Assembly: GCA_039918235.1 (NCBI GenBank) | Contig: JBDSHZ010000055.1 | Span: 1-42,419, forward strand | DNA length: 42,419 bases | Source: Pseudopedobacter sp039918235 | GTDB lineage: Bacteria; Bacteroidota; Bacteroidia; Sphingobacteriales; Sphingobacteriaceae | Direction of reading: 5' to 3' | In this document: positions 24,490 through 33,649 of the stretch, in pieces | Layout of the letters: every line of letters starts with the position of its first letter | Position numbering within the stretch: the first letter of the stretch is position 1 | Notes under the pieces: generated by a model | What the model saw: only the letters and a program-made list of their open reading frames with translations | What the model was told of the DNA's origin: nothing | Database searches by the model: none | Program-made: the position numbers and the translations under genes

Positions 24490-25254
24490 TTATTTAACTG
24501 GTTTCATAACGTGATCTACCAATTTAATATTTTGTTTACGCAGTTCCCTTAAAACTATTTCTGCCATTTTTCTTGCGCCCAATTCCGAGAAATGAGTATT
24601 GTCTTTTATTCCATTTGGGTAATGCGGATTTTCACCAGCCTCTAACTGGTTGAACAATAGTTTTGATTTATCAGGTCCAAACTCCTGCAATAATTTCAGA
24701 CTCTCTGCATTCAAATCAATAAATGTTACTCCTGTTTTTACCGCTACTTTTTTAGCCAAACCGGCATATTCTTCGTGTGTTTCCTGAGCGATACCATCTT
24801 TATCAAACTTCATTCTAGTTACTGGTGTCAGCAAAATTGGGATGGCACCTTTAGAACGTGTTTCCGAAATAAATTTCTCCAAGTTTTTAAGATAATCTTC
24901 TGGAGTGGTGTAACGGTCTTTATATATTTCTTCTTTGGCTTCATCATTATGCCCAAACTGGATGAACACATAATCGCCAGCTTTCAGTTCATCGTAAATA
25001 GGTTGCCATCTGTTCTCCTCCAAAAAGGTTCTTGTACTTCTTCCGCCCTTTGCATGATTTTGCACTACTACAATAGAATCAAAAAAAGTAGCAAAAGGCA
25101 TTCCCCAACCAGTTAAAGGAGACCTTGAAAGTGGGTATTCGCAAACGGTAGAGTCACCGATAAGGTAAACCTGAATTGGAGGTTCGGCACTTTTAAAAGC
25201 AAGTACAAAAACTAAAACAATTAATAGCGCACTTTTATAAATCTTATTTTTCAT
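24490..25254 (-). CDS. Rhamnogalacturonan acetylesterase, SGNH/CE12 family (copy 1)
   Basis: Removes acetyl groups from pectin backbones. Start taken at 25254 (MKNKIYKSALLIVLVFVLAF), which gives a clean signal peptide; an upstream ATG at 25284 would lie inside the preceding CE8 gene. SGNH blocks: VYLIGDSTV (Ser), KGGRSTRTF (Gly), FIQFGHNDEA (Asn) and DNTHFSELGARKMAE (Asp-His). About 254 residues, normal for the family. Its start overlaps the end of the upstream methylesterase gene, a sign of coupled translation. A paralogue is at 34840-35592. Confidence 0.92.
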   Translation of the reverse strand: MKNKIYKSALLIVLVFVLAFKSAEPPIQVYLIGDSTVCEYPLSRSPLTGWGMPFATFFDSIVVVQNHAKGGRSTRTFLEENRWQPIYDELKAGDYVFIQFGHNDEAKEEIYKDRYTTPEDYLKNLEKFISETRSKGAIPILLTPVTRMKFDKDGIAQETHEEYAGLAKKVAVKTGVTFIDLNAESLKLLQEFGPDKSKLLFNQLEAGENPHYPNGIKDNTHFSELGARKMAEIVLRELRKQNIKLVDHVMKPVK

Positions 25255-26206
25255 TTTTTTGAGGATTCCATCCATTAAAAACATTTTCTAACTTATATTT
25301 TTGGGATTCCACAGCAGTCAGTTGCTTAGACCAATTCACTCTTGTTTGCGTTTTTGCGCCTGGACCAAAATTTTCATATTCGGCATATCTAGAAAGCTTA
25401 TAAGTGTCTAACTGGTTCCAAACCGACCAACCTTCAGGTTTAATTTGCTCAGGAAGATAGCAATGTATAAAAGTTACATTCGCGTAAGGTCTCCACGGCC
25501 TACCTAATGAAACTTTGCTCAAGGAAAGATCAGCAGTAATCACACAATTATTGAATACATAACCAAAAGGATGACTTTTTGGAGTAGATGCTGCTGTAAT
25601 GTGAGAATCCTTTTTGCTGTGGATATGGCAGTTTTGAAACCAAGCTGTTGCCGAGCCAAAAATAAAATCTGTTGTACCTTCTAGGTAACAGTTTTCATAA
25701 TACTGTCGACTATTTTCGTCATTCAGAAATAGAATATCCTGATTGCCTACAATCCGGCAATTCCTAAAAATTGCCAGATCTCCATGAACTTCTAATGCTA
25801 CAGCCTGCCCGGCAGTAAAACCTGCATCGTTCTGAAAAGTAATGTTCTCAGCATTAAAATCATCTCCTAACATTAAAAAACTATACGATGATTTGGTACT
25901 CACTGGATTACCATCTGCATCCAATTTACCAGGGTGATCATCAAAAGTTAATATCGTTTTAAACTGATCTTCTCCTATCAATTTCACATTATTCTTAGTA
26001 GAATCTAAATGAAGCTTCTCTTTATAAATACCATTTTTAATATAAATGATAATGGGCTTTTTATTGTTAAAAGGCACTTTATCTAAAGCCTGCTGAACGG
26101 TTTTAAAATCGCCATCTCCGGTTTGTGAAGCAACTATTTTTGTTTGAGAAAAGCTCAAAAAATTAAAAGCTATCAGCAATAAAAAAAGAAAATACTTTTT
26201 CATCAT
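25244..26206 (-). CDS. Pectin methylesterase, CE8 (copy 1)
   Basis: Hydrolyses methyl esters of homogalacturonan so that pectate lyases can act. Start taken at 26206 (MMKKYFLFLLLIAFNFLSFSQ), giving a signal peptide of about 21 residues; the ATG overlaps the TGA of the upstream CE8 gene. Beta-helix with AGQAVALEV, GNQDILF (catalytic acid Asp; usual form QDTLY), EGTTDFIFGSATAWF (nucleophile Asp) and VSLGRPWRPYA (Arg). About 320 residues. The conservative Thr-Ile and Tyr-Phe changes beside the first Asp distinguish it from its two paralogues here. Confidence 0.94.
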   Translation of the reverse strand: MMKKYFLFLLLIAFNFLSFSQTKIVASQTGDGDFKTVQQALDKVPFNNKKPIIIYIKNGIYKEKLHLDSTKNNVKLIGEDQFKTILTFDDHPGKLDADGNPVSTKSSYSFLMLGDDFNAENITFQNDAGFTAGQAVALEVHGDLAIFRNCRIVGNQDILFLNDENSRQYYENCYLEGTTDFIFGSATAWFQNCHIHSKKDSHITAASTPKSHPFGYVFNNCVITADLSLSKVSLGRPWRPYANVTFIHCYLPEQIKPEGWSVWNQLDTYKLSRYAEYENFGPGAKTQTRVNWSKQLTAVESQKYKLENVFNGWNPQKNEK

Positions 26207-27198
26207 TTTAAAGGATTCCAATCGCAAAAGATATTGTTTAAAGTGTATTTTTTGGCTTCCGCTGATTTTAATTGATGAGACCAATTTACACGATTTATAG
26301 TCCCAGCACCTTCACCTTTATTTTGGTATTCTGCATAAAAAACTGTTTTTTCTTTATCAGGAAACATGGCATCTCCTTTCCAAGGATTCCAACCTTCTGG
26401 TAAAATATGTGCTCCCAAATCTGAATGAATAAACACTGTTTTGGCGTATGGACGCCATGGCCTGCCAAGGTAAACTTTATCTACCCCTTCAGCTGCAATT
26501 AGTTTACAATTGAGAAACACATACCCAAAAGCCTGTTCTTTGGTAGTAGAAGCAGCTGTAACATAGGAATTGCTTAAACTTTTTATGATACAATTTTCAA
26601 AAATTACTGTAGCTTCTCCAAATATAAAATCTGTTGTTCCCTCTATATAGCAATCCTTAAAATAATTCCTTCCATCCTTAGCGGTATACAAAGTATCTTG
26701 ATTACCTAAAATGTTACAATTTTTAATGGCTACTCTATCGGCTTCAACCATTAAAGCTACTGCTTGTCCTACTTTGCCGGCAGTATTTTGGATGGTTAAA
26801 TTCTCTGCACTACAATCAATTGCCTGAATTAAAACCGTGTAGGAAGTATAAGTGCTGAACTTTGGGTTTCCTGTAAAATCTCCGCCAGGGAAATCTTTAC
26901 CAGAAAAATCATTATGGGTAATAATGGTTTTTTCTTTGCTTTCGCCAACTAAGGCAATATTTTTTTTCCAAGAAGGGATCACTAATTTCTCATGATACAC
27001 TCCGTTCTTGATAAAAATAGTGACTGTTTGCTGAGAGTGGTCACGCACATGATTCACCGCTTCCTGAATGGTTTTAAAATCCCCACTTCCATCCTGAGAT
27101 ACGGTAAACTTAAATATCTGAGCCTGGCTCTTAGCTATTATTGGGAGTAGGATCACGAAAGTGAGGAGTAAACAAAGTTTTCTAAAATTAAATTCCAT
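26203..27198 (-). CDS. Pectin methylesterase, CE8 (copy 2)
   Basis: Second methylesterase, directly upstream of copy 1 and coupled to it by an ATGA overlap. A signal peptide ends near residue 25 (IIAKSQAQ). Catalytic blocks are all canonical: VGQAVALMV, GNQDTLYTAKDGRNYF, EGTTDFIFGEATVIF and VYLGRPWRPYAKTVF. It ends NRVNWSHQLKSAEAKKYTLNNIFCDWNP, an ending shared by all three CE8 proteins of the locus. 331 residues. Confidence 0.95.
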   Translation of the reverse strand: MEFNFRKLCLLLTFVILLPIIAKSQAQIFKFTVSQDGSGDFKTIQEAVNHVRDHSQQTVTIFIKNGVYHEKLVIPSWKKNIALVGESKEKTIITHNDFSGKDFPGGDFTGNPKFSTYTSYTVLIQAIDCSAENLTIQNTAGKVGQAVALMVEADRVAIKNCNILGNQDTLYTAKDGRNYFKDCYIEGTTDFIFGEATVIFENCIIKSLSNSYVTAASTTKEQAFGYVFLNCKLIAAEGVDKVYLGRPWRPYAKTVFIHSDLGAHILPEGWNPWKGDAMFPDKEKTVFYAEYQNKGEGAGTINRVNWSHQLKSAEAKKYTLNNIFCDWNPLK

Positions 27199-27209
27199 CT
27201 TAAAGTGTT

Positions 27210-28334
27210 TTAGTTTTTAGGAATATTCACATTCGGTAAACTTCCATCTAATTTTCTTGGCTTAGAGAGTTCATTCACATCCAAATTCAAAAAATCCCCA
27301 ATCTTCAATTCTTTTTCTAGTTGCCAGCTATTATGCTGAATCACCTCCTCATCCGCGTTAAGCGATCCCACTTCTCCAAAAACCACACAATTTTTAATGA
27401 CCAGTTTTGAAACCTGATTCTTGCTTCCGAAATTAATATTCTTGGATTTATTAAAAAAAGCTAAACAATTAAATAAGTTTACTGCTCCTCTATTACTGTT
27501 GTGTGCAAAACCATCTTTTATGTTGCCCGTAGAAATACAATTGGTGTAAGTGGCATTGTGCTTTAATAATTTATCATCACTCCCGCCAGTTTTAAAACCA
27601 TTTCCGTCTCCACCGCTAACTTTTCCATCCTTTAAAATACCGTTATTAAATGCCCAACAGTCTTCATAAGTGGTTGTCACATTATCGGTCTTTTTCAGGT
27701 AGCCGTCCCATCCGTCATCCAGGTTTTGCCAAGCTCTGCAACCTTTAAATTTATTGCCAGAACCTACATCAATTTTACAGGCAAAACCATCCGCATTTTC
27801 AATTTTAGAATCTGCATTAAAATAAGAATCACAATTTAAGATCAGGTTGTTGGCTGCGCCACCTATCAATTGTAATCCGGTGTCTGAACATTCAGAGAAG
27901 GAGCAGAATTCAATGGTATTATCATGTCCGCCGGTAATTAAAATTCCATTATCCCCTGCTTTGAAAATATCAATCCCCTTAATATGCCAGTAGCTGGTTC
28001 TTAAAATAATCCCCTGATTAGAATCTCCTTCGCCTAAAGCGGAGAAGTCAAACTTTGGTCTAATCTTATCTGAAGGGTCAGCAATTAAGGTAATCATGGC
28101 ATCTGCTGTCCCATTAGTTTGAATATCTATCCGCTGGTTAAATTTATAATTGCCTCCTTTAACTAAAATTACATCTCCGGGCTTTGCATTTTTCACCGCT
28201 AAAAGAACTTCATCAGCATTAGCTACTTTAATCTCGTTACTTTCCAACTCAGTTTTTGCGACTGAACAAGAAACTATGCATAGTATGGCGATAAAAAAAC
28301 TTATCCCACTAACTATTAAATATTGCTTTTTCAT
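27210..28334 (-). CDS. Pectate lyase, PL9 family
   Basis: Cleaves polygalacturonate (or a related backbone) by calcium-dependent beta-elimination, giving unsaturated ends. Start taken at 28334 (MKKQYLIVSGISFFIAILCIVSC), which makes it a lipoprotein with lipobox CIVSC; the ATG at 28379 overlaps the GH43 gene. A right-handed parallel beta-helix follows with repeated GxDNGILITGG and CSFSECSDTGLQL turns. The PL9 block is ENADGFACKIDVGSGNKFKGCRAWQNLDDGWDGY, with the Lys of the catalytic site and an Asp-rich calcium site. About 374 residues. Some PL9 enzymes act on rhamnogalacturonan I, so specificity is open. Confidence 0.9.
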   Translation of the reverse strand: MKKQYLIVSGISFFIAILCIVSCSVAKTELESNEIKVANADEVLLAVKNAKPGDVILVKGGNYKFNQRIDIQTNGTADAMITLIADPSDKIRPKFDFSALGEGDSNQGIILRTSYWHIKGIDIFKAGDNGILITGGHDNTIEFCSFSECSDTGLQLIGGAANNLILNCDSYFNADSKIENADGFACKIDVGSGNKFKGCRAWQNLDDGWDGYLKKTDNVTTTYEDCWAFNNGILKDGKVSGGDGNGFKTGGSDDKLLKHNATYTNCISTGNIKDGFAHNSNRGAVNLFNCLAFFNKSKNINFGSKNQVSKLVIKNCVVFGEVGSLNADEEVIQHNSWQLEKELKIGDFLNLDVNELSKPRKLDGSLPNVNIPKN

Positions 28335-28344
28335 AAATTTAATC

Positions 28345-29952
28345 CTATTTATCAATTCTGATCCAGTCAAAATCTGCATAACCAGTATCGTTTGTTTTTG
28401 TATTTCCTGTACAGAACAAGCCTATTTTTGCACCAACCCATTTCCCGGGTGTTGCTTGAAAAACCTGACCCGCTGATACATACTTCAATCCATCTAAACT
28501 GTAGGAAAAAGTGCATTTAGCTCCCTCACTTACTTTAACTTTAAACCATACTTCAGGCTTGTCTATTTTAGTTAGGATCGTTTCCATTTCAGTTTTCCCT
28601 TTATCCGCTTTCTCACAAACACCATTTACTAAATACAATCCATCAGCTTTGCTTTTGATAGAAACATTCGCATAGCTCAATCCTAAAATCACCAAGCCTG
28701 CTTCCTCATTTTGCAATTTTGAGTTTGGCGTAAATTTTAATTTGGTGGTTGCGGTAAATTCATCGGCAGGAAATTTCTGTGCTAAAATATTAGGAACATC
28801 CCAAAGGTTTTTGGCACTGTCTGTAACGTGGGCGTATAATCTTAAATTTCCTTCATTGTTCGGCATCAACCAATTTCCGTTTGGATTTGCTTCCCACTGC
28901 CATTGTAATCCTAAAGCTGAATCGTTAAATTCATCAGACTCGGGAATGGTTTTGATTGGATAATTTTTTCCTACATCCGGTTTCTTGTAAACAGAAACTG
29001 GCTCACCCTTCCCATCACCATCTTTATCTTCACCAATTACAGGCCAATCATTCACCCATTTCATCGGTTGTAAATGCACCACTCTTCCGTAAGCATCTTT
29101 ATCCTGAAAATGAAAAAACCAATCTTCTCCTTTTGGAGTAGTTACCCAAGCTCCCTGATGCGGACCATTTACTTTACTCTTACCTTGGTCCATCACCACT
29201 TTTCTTTCATAAGGACCATAAATGTTTTTTGAACGCAAAACCAATTGCCAACCTGTTGGAACTCCACCTGCAGGTGCAAAAATGTAATAGTAATGATTGC
29301 GTTTGTATATTTTTGGTCCTTCAATAGTGGGGTCAGTCTCGTGGCCGTCATAAATAATCTGGCTTTCGCTGATGACTGCTGTACCTTCCTGATTCATTGG
29401 TGCGATAGCAATTACACTTTTTATTCCGGCTCTACTTCCAGCGTAAGCATGAGCTAAATAAGTTTTTCCATCCTCATCCCAAAGTGGGCAAGGATCTATA
29501 ATTCCTTTGCCGGGATATACCAAAATAGGTTTAGACCAATCTGATTTAGGATCTTTTGTTTTCACCATATAAATCCCATAATCAGGATCTGGATAATAAA
29601 TATAAAACTCGTTATTATGATACCTAATTGCTGGAGCCCAAACACCATTGCCATGTTGTGGTTTATCAAAAACATCAAAAGGAGGCTGTTTTTTTAAAGC
29701 ATGATTGATAAGTTCCCAATTTACCATGTCTTTTGAATGTAGAATGGGCAAACCTGGTATATGCTCAAAACTTGAGGAAGTTAAATAGTAATCTTCTCCA
29801 ACTCTGATTGCATCTGGGTCAGAATAATCTGCATTTAAAATTGGATTCTTGTAAGTGCCGTTACCTAAATCAGCAACCCAAACTTTAGAATTTTGAGCAA
29901 AACTTGGAATGCTCAATGATGCGAGAATAAAAACTTGTAAAAATTTGTACAT
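28345..29952 (-). CDS. GH43 glycosidase with C-terminal concanavalin-like domain
   Basis: Probably an exo-acting alpha-L-arabinofuranosidase or beta-xylosidase that trims pectin side chains. Start taken at 29952 (MYKFLQVFILASLSIPSFAQ), a clear signal peptide; the ATG at 30051 would run through the operator-like site. The five-bladed propeller carries NPILNADYSDPDAIRVGEDYY (base Asp), GIIDPCPLWDEDGK (pKa-tuning Asp) and PTIEGPKIYKRN (acid Glu). From about residue 330 a beta-sandwich follows (DEFNDSALGLQWQWEANPN to YADFDWIRID), as in subfamilies with beta-xylosidase-type C-domains. 535 residues. Leads the run to the esterase at 23527. Confidence 0.92.
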   Translation of the reverse strand: MYKFLQVFILASLSIPSFAQNSKVWVADLGNGTYKNPILNADYSDPDAIRVGEDYYLTSSSFEHIPGLPILHSKDMVNWELINHALKKQPPFDVFDKPQHGNGVWAPAIRYHNNEFYIYYPDPDYGIYMVKTKDPKSDWSKPILVYPGKGIIDPCPLWDEDGKTYLAHAYAGSRAGIKSVIAIAPMNQEGTAVISESQIIYDGHETDPTIEGPKIYKRNHYYYIFAPAGGVPTGWQLVLRSKNIYGPYERKVVMDQGKSKVNGPHQGAWVTTPKGEDWFFHFQDKDAYGRVVHLQPMKWVNDWPVIGEDKDGDGKGEPVSVYKKPDVGKNYPIKTIPESDEFNDSALGLQWQWEANPNGNWLMPNNEGNLRLYAHVTDSAKNLWDVPNILAQKFPADEFTATTKLKFTPNSKLQNEEAGLVILGLSYANVSIKSKADGLYLVNGVCEKADKGKTEMETILTKIDKPEVWFKVKVSEGAKCTFSYSLDGLKYVSAGQVFQATPGKWVGAKIGLFCTGNTKTNDTGYADFDWIRIDK

Positions 29953-29959
29953 AAGGTTT

Positions 29960-29976
29960 ACATCAATGATTGATGT
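29960..29976. promoter_or_regulatory. Perfect inverted repeat in the GH43 leader
   Basis: ACATCAAT-G-ATTGATGT is a perfect 8-bp inverted repeat, 7 bases upstream of the GH43 ATG. It could be a second protein-binding site or a small hairpin affecting translation initiation; chance is not excluded in AT-rich DNA. Confidence 0.35.
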
Positions 29977-30044
29977 TTTTAATTGGTGTTGATTCAATTT
30001 TACGAATAAAAACGCCTTTTTTAAAGCATTTGAATCGATATTTC

Positions 30045-30070
30045 TGTGCAATCGTTGCCGGTAAAAACAG
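30045..30070. promoter_or_regulatory. Operator-like site upstream of the GH43 operon
   Basis: GTGCAATCGTTGCCGGTAA (30047-30065) matches the left half and centre of the kduD palindrome with two differences; the right half is degenerate. It begins about 93 bases before the GH43 start codon, nearly the same distance as at eda, and three bases after it the GH95 stop codon begins. This implies an internal regulated transcription start between GH95 and GH43. Confidence 0.65.
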
Positions 30071-30072
30071 GA

Positions 30073-32553
30073 TTAGTTCGTTTCTGAAACTGAACTGAAT
30101 TTATACACTTTTCCTTTTTTTGTTTTTAGATCATATAAAATTGTTGGCTTAAGTTCTGTTGGTTTTAAACTCACTCCTTCAGCAATTAAAGGTTGTTTTA
30201 TGATTGCTAATTGATAAATCGGGTTTGGATTGATACCTGACGCATCTTTCAATTTCTTATTACCAGATAATAGCAAAGCCTGGGGAACTCTTAAACGACA
30301 AACACCGCCCATTAAAGACTTAATCTGTAAATGAGTAATCAATCCATCTTTCCAATCCATATCAACTACAAAACCTCCTCTGGCAATCAATCCTTTAACA
30401 GAACCTTCTTTCCAAGTGGTAGGCAATGCGGGTAATATTTCAATTGCTCCATCTTGAGATTGCAATAGCATTTCTGCTATTCCTGAGGTACAGCCAAAAT
30501 TTCCATCTATTTGAAATGGTGGATGCGCATCAAAAAGGTTAGGATAAGTACCACCACCTTCCCCTTTAATACCTTCGGGAGCTGGGCGAAGTTGATCAGA
30601 TATCAATTTGAAAGCATGATCTCCATCCTTCATTCTTGCCCACCAATTCACTTTCCATCCCATTGACCATCCTGTAGAAACATCTCCACGGCTAATCAAA
30701 GTTGTTTTTGCTGCTTCAAAAAGTTCAGGATGCTCATAAGGTGATATTTGATTGCTTGGGAAAAGTCCATAAAGATGGGAGATATGTCTGTGGCCATCTT
30801 TTTCCTTATCCCAGTCTTGCATCCACTCCTGTAATTGCCCGAATTTACCAATCTGCATTGGAGGCAAGCGTTGAATTAAAGTTTTCACTGAATCTACAAA
30901 AGATTTATCTGCATTTAATATCTTAGAAGCGTGTATGATATTAGAAAAAACATCGAAAACCAATTGATTATCCATGGTAGTTCCGGCAGTGATTCCCCCA
31001 TCCTTAAAGGTATTTTCAGGAGACATGGATGGACTCACCACCAACCATTTATGGTCTGGTTCTTCCTGTAAAGCATCTACAAAATAAAGTGCCGCACCTT
31101 TCAAAACAGGATAATACTTTTTCAGGAATTCCTTATCACCAGTAAAAAGGTAATGTTGCCAAAGATGCTGGGTAAGCCAAGCACCTCCCATTGGCCACAT
31201 TCCGTAAAAACCGCCATCAACTGGTCCGGTGATACGCCATAAATCAGTATTGTGGTGCATATTCCAACCTCTGGCATGGTACATTTTGCTGGCACTTTCT
31301 TTTCCAGTTTGAGAAAGATCATCTAACATACTGAACAGTGGTTCATGCATTTCTGGAAGATTGGTCACTTCTGCGGGCCAATAGTTCATTTCTGTATTGA
31401 TGTTCACAGTGTATTTACTATCCCAAGGTGGTGAGATTAAATTGTTCCATATTCCTTGAAGGTTAGCTGGCTGACCTCCCGGCTGAGAACTTGATATCAA
31501 CAAATACCTGCCAAATTGGAAGTATAATGATAATAACTGTGGGTCTTTTGTTTCTGCAAACTCTCTAATTCTTTGGTCTGTAGGTTTTTTAATTTGAATA
31601 CTGTCTATCCCAAGCTGGAGAGACACCCTATTGAAATACTTTTGATAAGCATCAACATGCCTTTTTCTTAAATCATCATAGGATATTTTTGAAGCTTTGT
31701 TAAGTATATCAACTGCCATTAAGTTGGCATCAGCACTTAAATCTTTATAACTTTTGAAATTAGTACCTATGGAAACCAAGATAGTCACAGCATCTGCATC
31801 GCTTACTTTAAGTGTGCTATCATTAAGTATTAATCTTCCACCTTCAATATGGGGTTTGGCAATGGCGGTAAAATCCACTTTCCCTGTCTTGTTATCTACA
31901 TCTCCGCTTTTTCCTGACAGTGTGATCTGGCCCGCATCAGCGCTAACAGCTTTTGATTTCTGTACACTGCTCATCATCAATTCAAAATTGATGCTTTTTG
32001 GTTTATTAGCACTCAACCTAATCACAATTACTCCATCTGTTAATGAAGTAAAAATTTCCCTTTTAAAATTTATATTATTATTTGTATAAGAAACCGTGGC
32101 AATTGCATTGGATATATCCAAATCTCTATAATAATTTTCAACTTTATCATTCCCATTGAATTTCAAAAACAAATCGCCAACAGGCTGATAGGGCATCCCA
32201 TAATTATTGTTCTCTGCTGCTTGTCTAGGAAAAGTCTTAAGCGAAAGCGCTTGAGCTTCTTTAAATTTTTTTTGAAAAATGAGTTTGCGGATTTCTTTAA
32301 TTGCCGGATAAACTCCATCAACTATATTATTTCCCGGTTCTCCGGCCCAAACTGTTTCCTCGTTAAGCTGTAGATGTTCAATTTTTGGGTCTCCGAAAAC
32401 CATTGTTCCTAACCTTCCATTTCCTAAGGGCAAGGCCTCATTCCAATTTTTGGACGGCTGATCATACCAAAGTTTAAGGGAATTTTGTGCCTCAGTCACT
32501 TTTGCAAAAAAAAGTGACATTAAAATATAAGTAACTAGCCCTTTGAATTTCAT
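30073..32553 (-). CDS. GH95 alpha-L-fucosidase / alpha-L-galactosidase
   Basis: Inverting exo-glycosidase that removes terminal alpha-1,2-linked L-fucose, or L-galactose, from side chains. Start taken at 32553 (MKFKGLVTYILMSLFFAKVTEAQ) for a signal peptide of about 23 residues; an earlier ATG exists at 32604. N-terminal beta-domain: NWNEALPLGNGRLGTMVFG and LNEETVWAGEP. (alpha/alpha)6 barrel: TVNINTEMNYWPAEVTNLPEMHEPL, VSPSMSPENTF, HISHLYGLFPSNQI, FDAHPPFQIDGNFGCTSGIAEMLLQS. The usual late domain with EILPALPTTWKEGSVKGLIARGG follows. 826 residues, typical. L-galactose and L-fucose occur in RG-II and arabinogalactan chains. Confidence 0.92.
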   Translation of the reverse strand: MKFKGLVTYILMSLFFAKVTEAQNSLKLWYDQPSKNWNEALPLGNGRLGTMVFGDPKIEHLQLNEETVWAGEPGNNIVDGVYPAIKEIRKLIFQKKFKEAQALSLKTFPRQAAENNNYGMPYQPVGDLFLKFNGNDKVENYYRDLDISNAIATVSYTNNNINFKREIFTSLTDGVIVIRLSANKPKSINFELMMSSVQKSKAVSADAGQITLSGKSGDVDNKTGKVDFTAIAKPHIEGGRLILNDSTLKVSDADAVTILVSIGTNFKSYKDLSADANLMAVDILNKASKISYDDLRKRHVDAYQKYFNRVSLQLGIDSIQIKKPTDQRIREFAETKDPQLLSLYFQFGRYLLISSSQPGGQPANLQGIWNNLISPPWDSKYTVNINTEMNYWPAEVTNLPEMHEPLFSMLDDLSQTGKESASKMYHARGWNMHHNTDLWRITGPVDGGFYGMWPMGGAWLTQHLWQHYLFTGDKEFLKKYYPVLKGAALYFVDALQEEPDHKWLVVSPSMSPENTFKDGGITAGTTMDNQLVFDVFSNIIHASKILNADKSFVDSVKTLIQRLPPMQIGKFGQLQEWMQDWDKEKDGHRHISHLYGLFPSNQISPYEHPELFEAAKTTLISRGDVSTGWSMGWKVNWWARMKDGDHAFKLISDQLRPAPEGIKGEGGGTYPNLFDAHPPFQIDGNFGCTSGIAEMLLQSQDGAIEILPALPTTWKEGSVKGLIARGGFVVDMDWKDGLITHLQIKSLMGGVCRLRVPQALLLSGNKKLKDASGINPNPIYQLAIIKQPLIAEGVSLKPTELKPTILYDLKTKKGKVYKFSSVSETN

Positions 32554-32684
32554 TCTTGCGAAGATTATTTTTTTCTTTTTAAATATTTCAAAATGCCTAT
32601 TCATAAAGATGACATCTTTTGATGACGGAGATAAAAATTATTGAGAAATGAGGTAAATAAATTATACCCCAACATCATACTCAT

Positions 32685-33638
32685 TTACGGTTTCCAGCCA
32701 CCCAAAATTTTCTCTACTGTGTATTGCTGTATTTCTTCTTCTGATAATTGATGAGACCATTCTACTCTTTCACTAGGTTTAAAACCTTCTCCAGTGTTTT
32801 TATACTCTGCATAATAAGCAGTTTGCTTATTCCTTTCCTTACCCCAAAAATCCCAACCTGCGGGTCTGATAAATTCTGGCATTTCACATCTGATATAAAC
32901 CACTTTTGCATAAGGGCGCCACGGTCTTCCTAAATAATAAGCGACACCTTTATCTCCAGCGATTTTACAATCCATAAACACATAACCATATTTTGAGGTA
33001 TCTGGAGTAGAAGCGGCAGTGATGAACAATCCTCCTTTTTTGCAGTATATTTCGCAGTCTTTAAACAACACTGTTGCTGATCCGAAAATAAAATCTGTAG
33101 TCCCTTCTATATAGCACTCTTCATAAAACTGACTGCTTCCTTTTCCGTAGGTATATAAAGTATCTTGAAATCCTAAAAATCGACATTTTTTAAAATGACA
33201 GCGGTCTCCGGCTACCCATACTGCCACCGCTTGGCCAACCGGGCCTGATGAGTTTTGAAAGGTGATATTTTCTGCATAAAAATTATCTCCATAAATATAG
33301 AATGAAGAAGACCCGGAAGTTCCTATATCTTCGCCAAACTTGTTTTTCTTTTGGGCATAATCGTCATAAGTTAGAATGGTCTGCTGTAGATCTTCCCCAA
33401 TAAAACTGACATTGATTTTTGACCCAGCCAACACCAATTTCTCTTTATAAACTCCCTTCTTAATAAAAATAGTAGTCGCCTGTTTTCTATGATCCGGCAC
33501 TGCATTAATCGCTTCTTGAACGGTAACAAAATCACCGCTTCCGTCTTGTGCAACCGTAAAATCATATTTTTTGGTTTGAGCATTGGATATAGCAAAATTG
33601 CTGATTAACATCAAAGCCAAAAACAGTACTTTCTTCAT
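32685..33638 (-). CDS. Pectin methylesterase, CE8 (copy 3)
   Basis: Third methylesterase. Start taken at 33638 (MKKVLFLALMLISNFAISNAQ), giving a signal peptide and an 11-base gap from the PL10 gene; the ATG at 33659 overlaps PL10. Canonical blocks: VGQAVAVWV, GFQDTLYTYGKGSSQFYEECYIEGTTDFIFGSATVLF, AYYLGRPWRPYAKVVY, and the family end VEWSHQLSEEEIQQYTVEKILGGWKP. 317 residues. It sits beside a pectate lyase and an acetylesterase, so all three activities needed to open esterified homogalacturonan are adjacent. Confidence 0.95.
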   Translation of the reverse strand: MKKVLFLALMLISNFAISNAQTKKYDFTVAQDGSGDFVTVQEAINAVPDHRKQATTIFIKKGVYKEKLVLAGSKINVSFIGEDLQQTILTYDDYAQKKNKFGEDIGTSGSSSFYIYGDNFYAENITFQNSSGPVGQAVAVWVAGDRCHFKKCRFLGFQDTLYTYGKGSSQFYEECYIEGTTDFIFGSATVLFKDCEIYCKKGGLFITAASTPDTSKYGYVFMDCKIAGDKGVAYYLGRPWRPYAKVVYIRCEMPEFIRPAGWDFWGKERNKQTAYYAEYKNTGEGFKPSERVEWSHQLSEEEIQQYTVEKILGGWKP

Positions 33639-33649
33639 ACTTCTCTTTC

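Noticed and set aside
29953..30051. N-terminal extension of GH43 to the ATG at 30051
   Set aside because: The extension has no signal peptide, overlaps the operator-like site, and the internal Met at 29952 begins a clean signal peptide.
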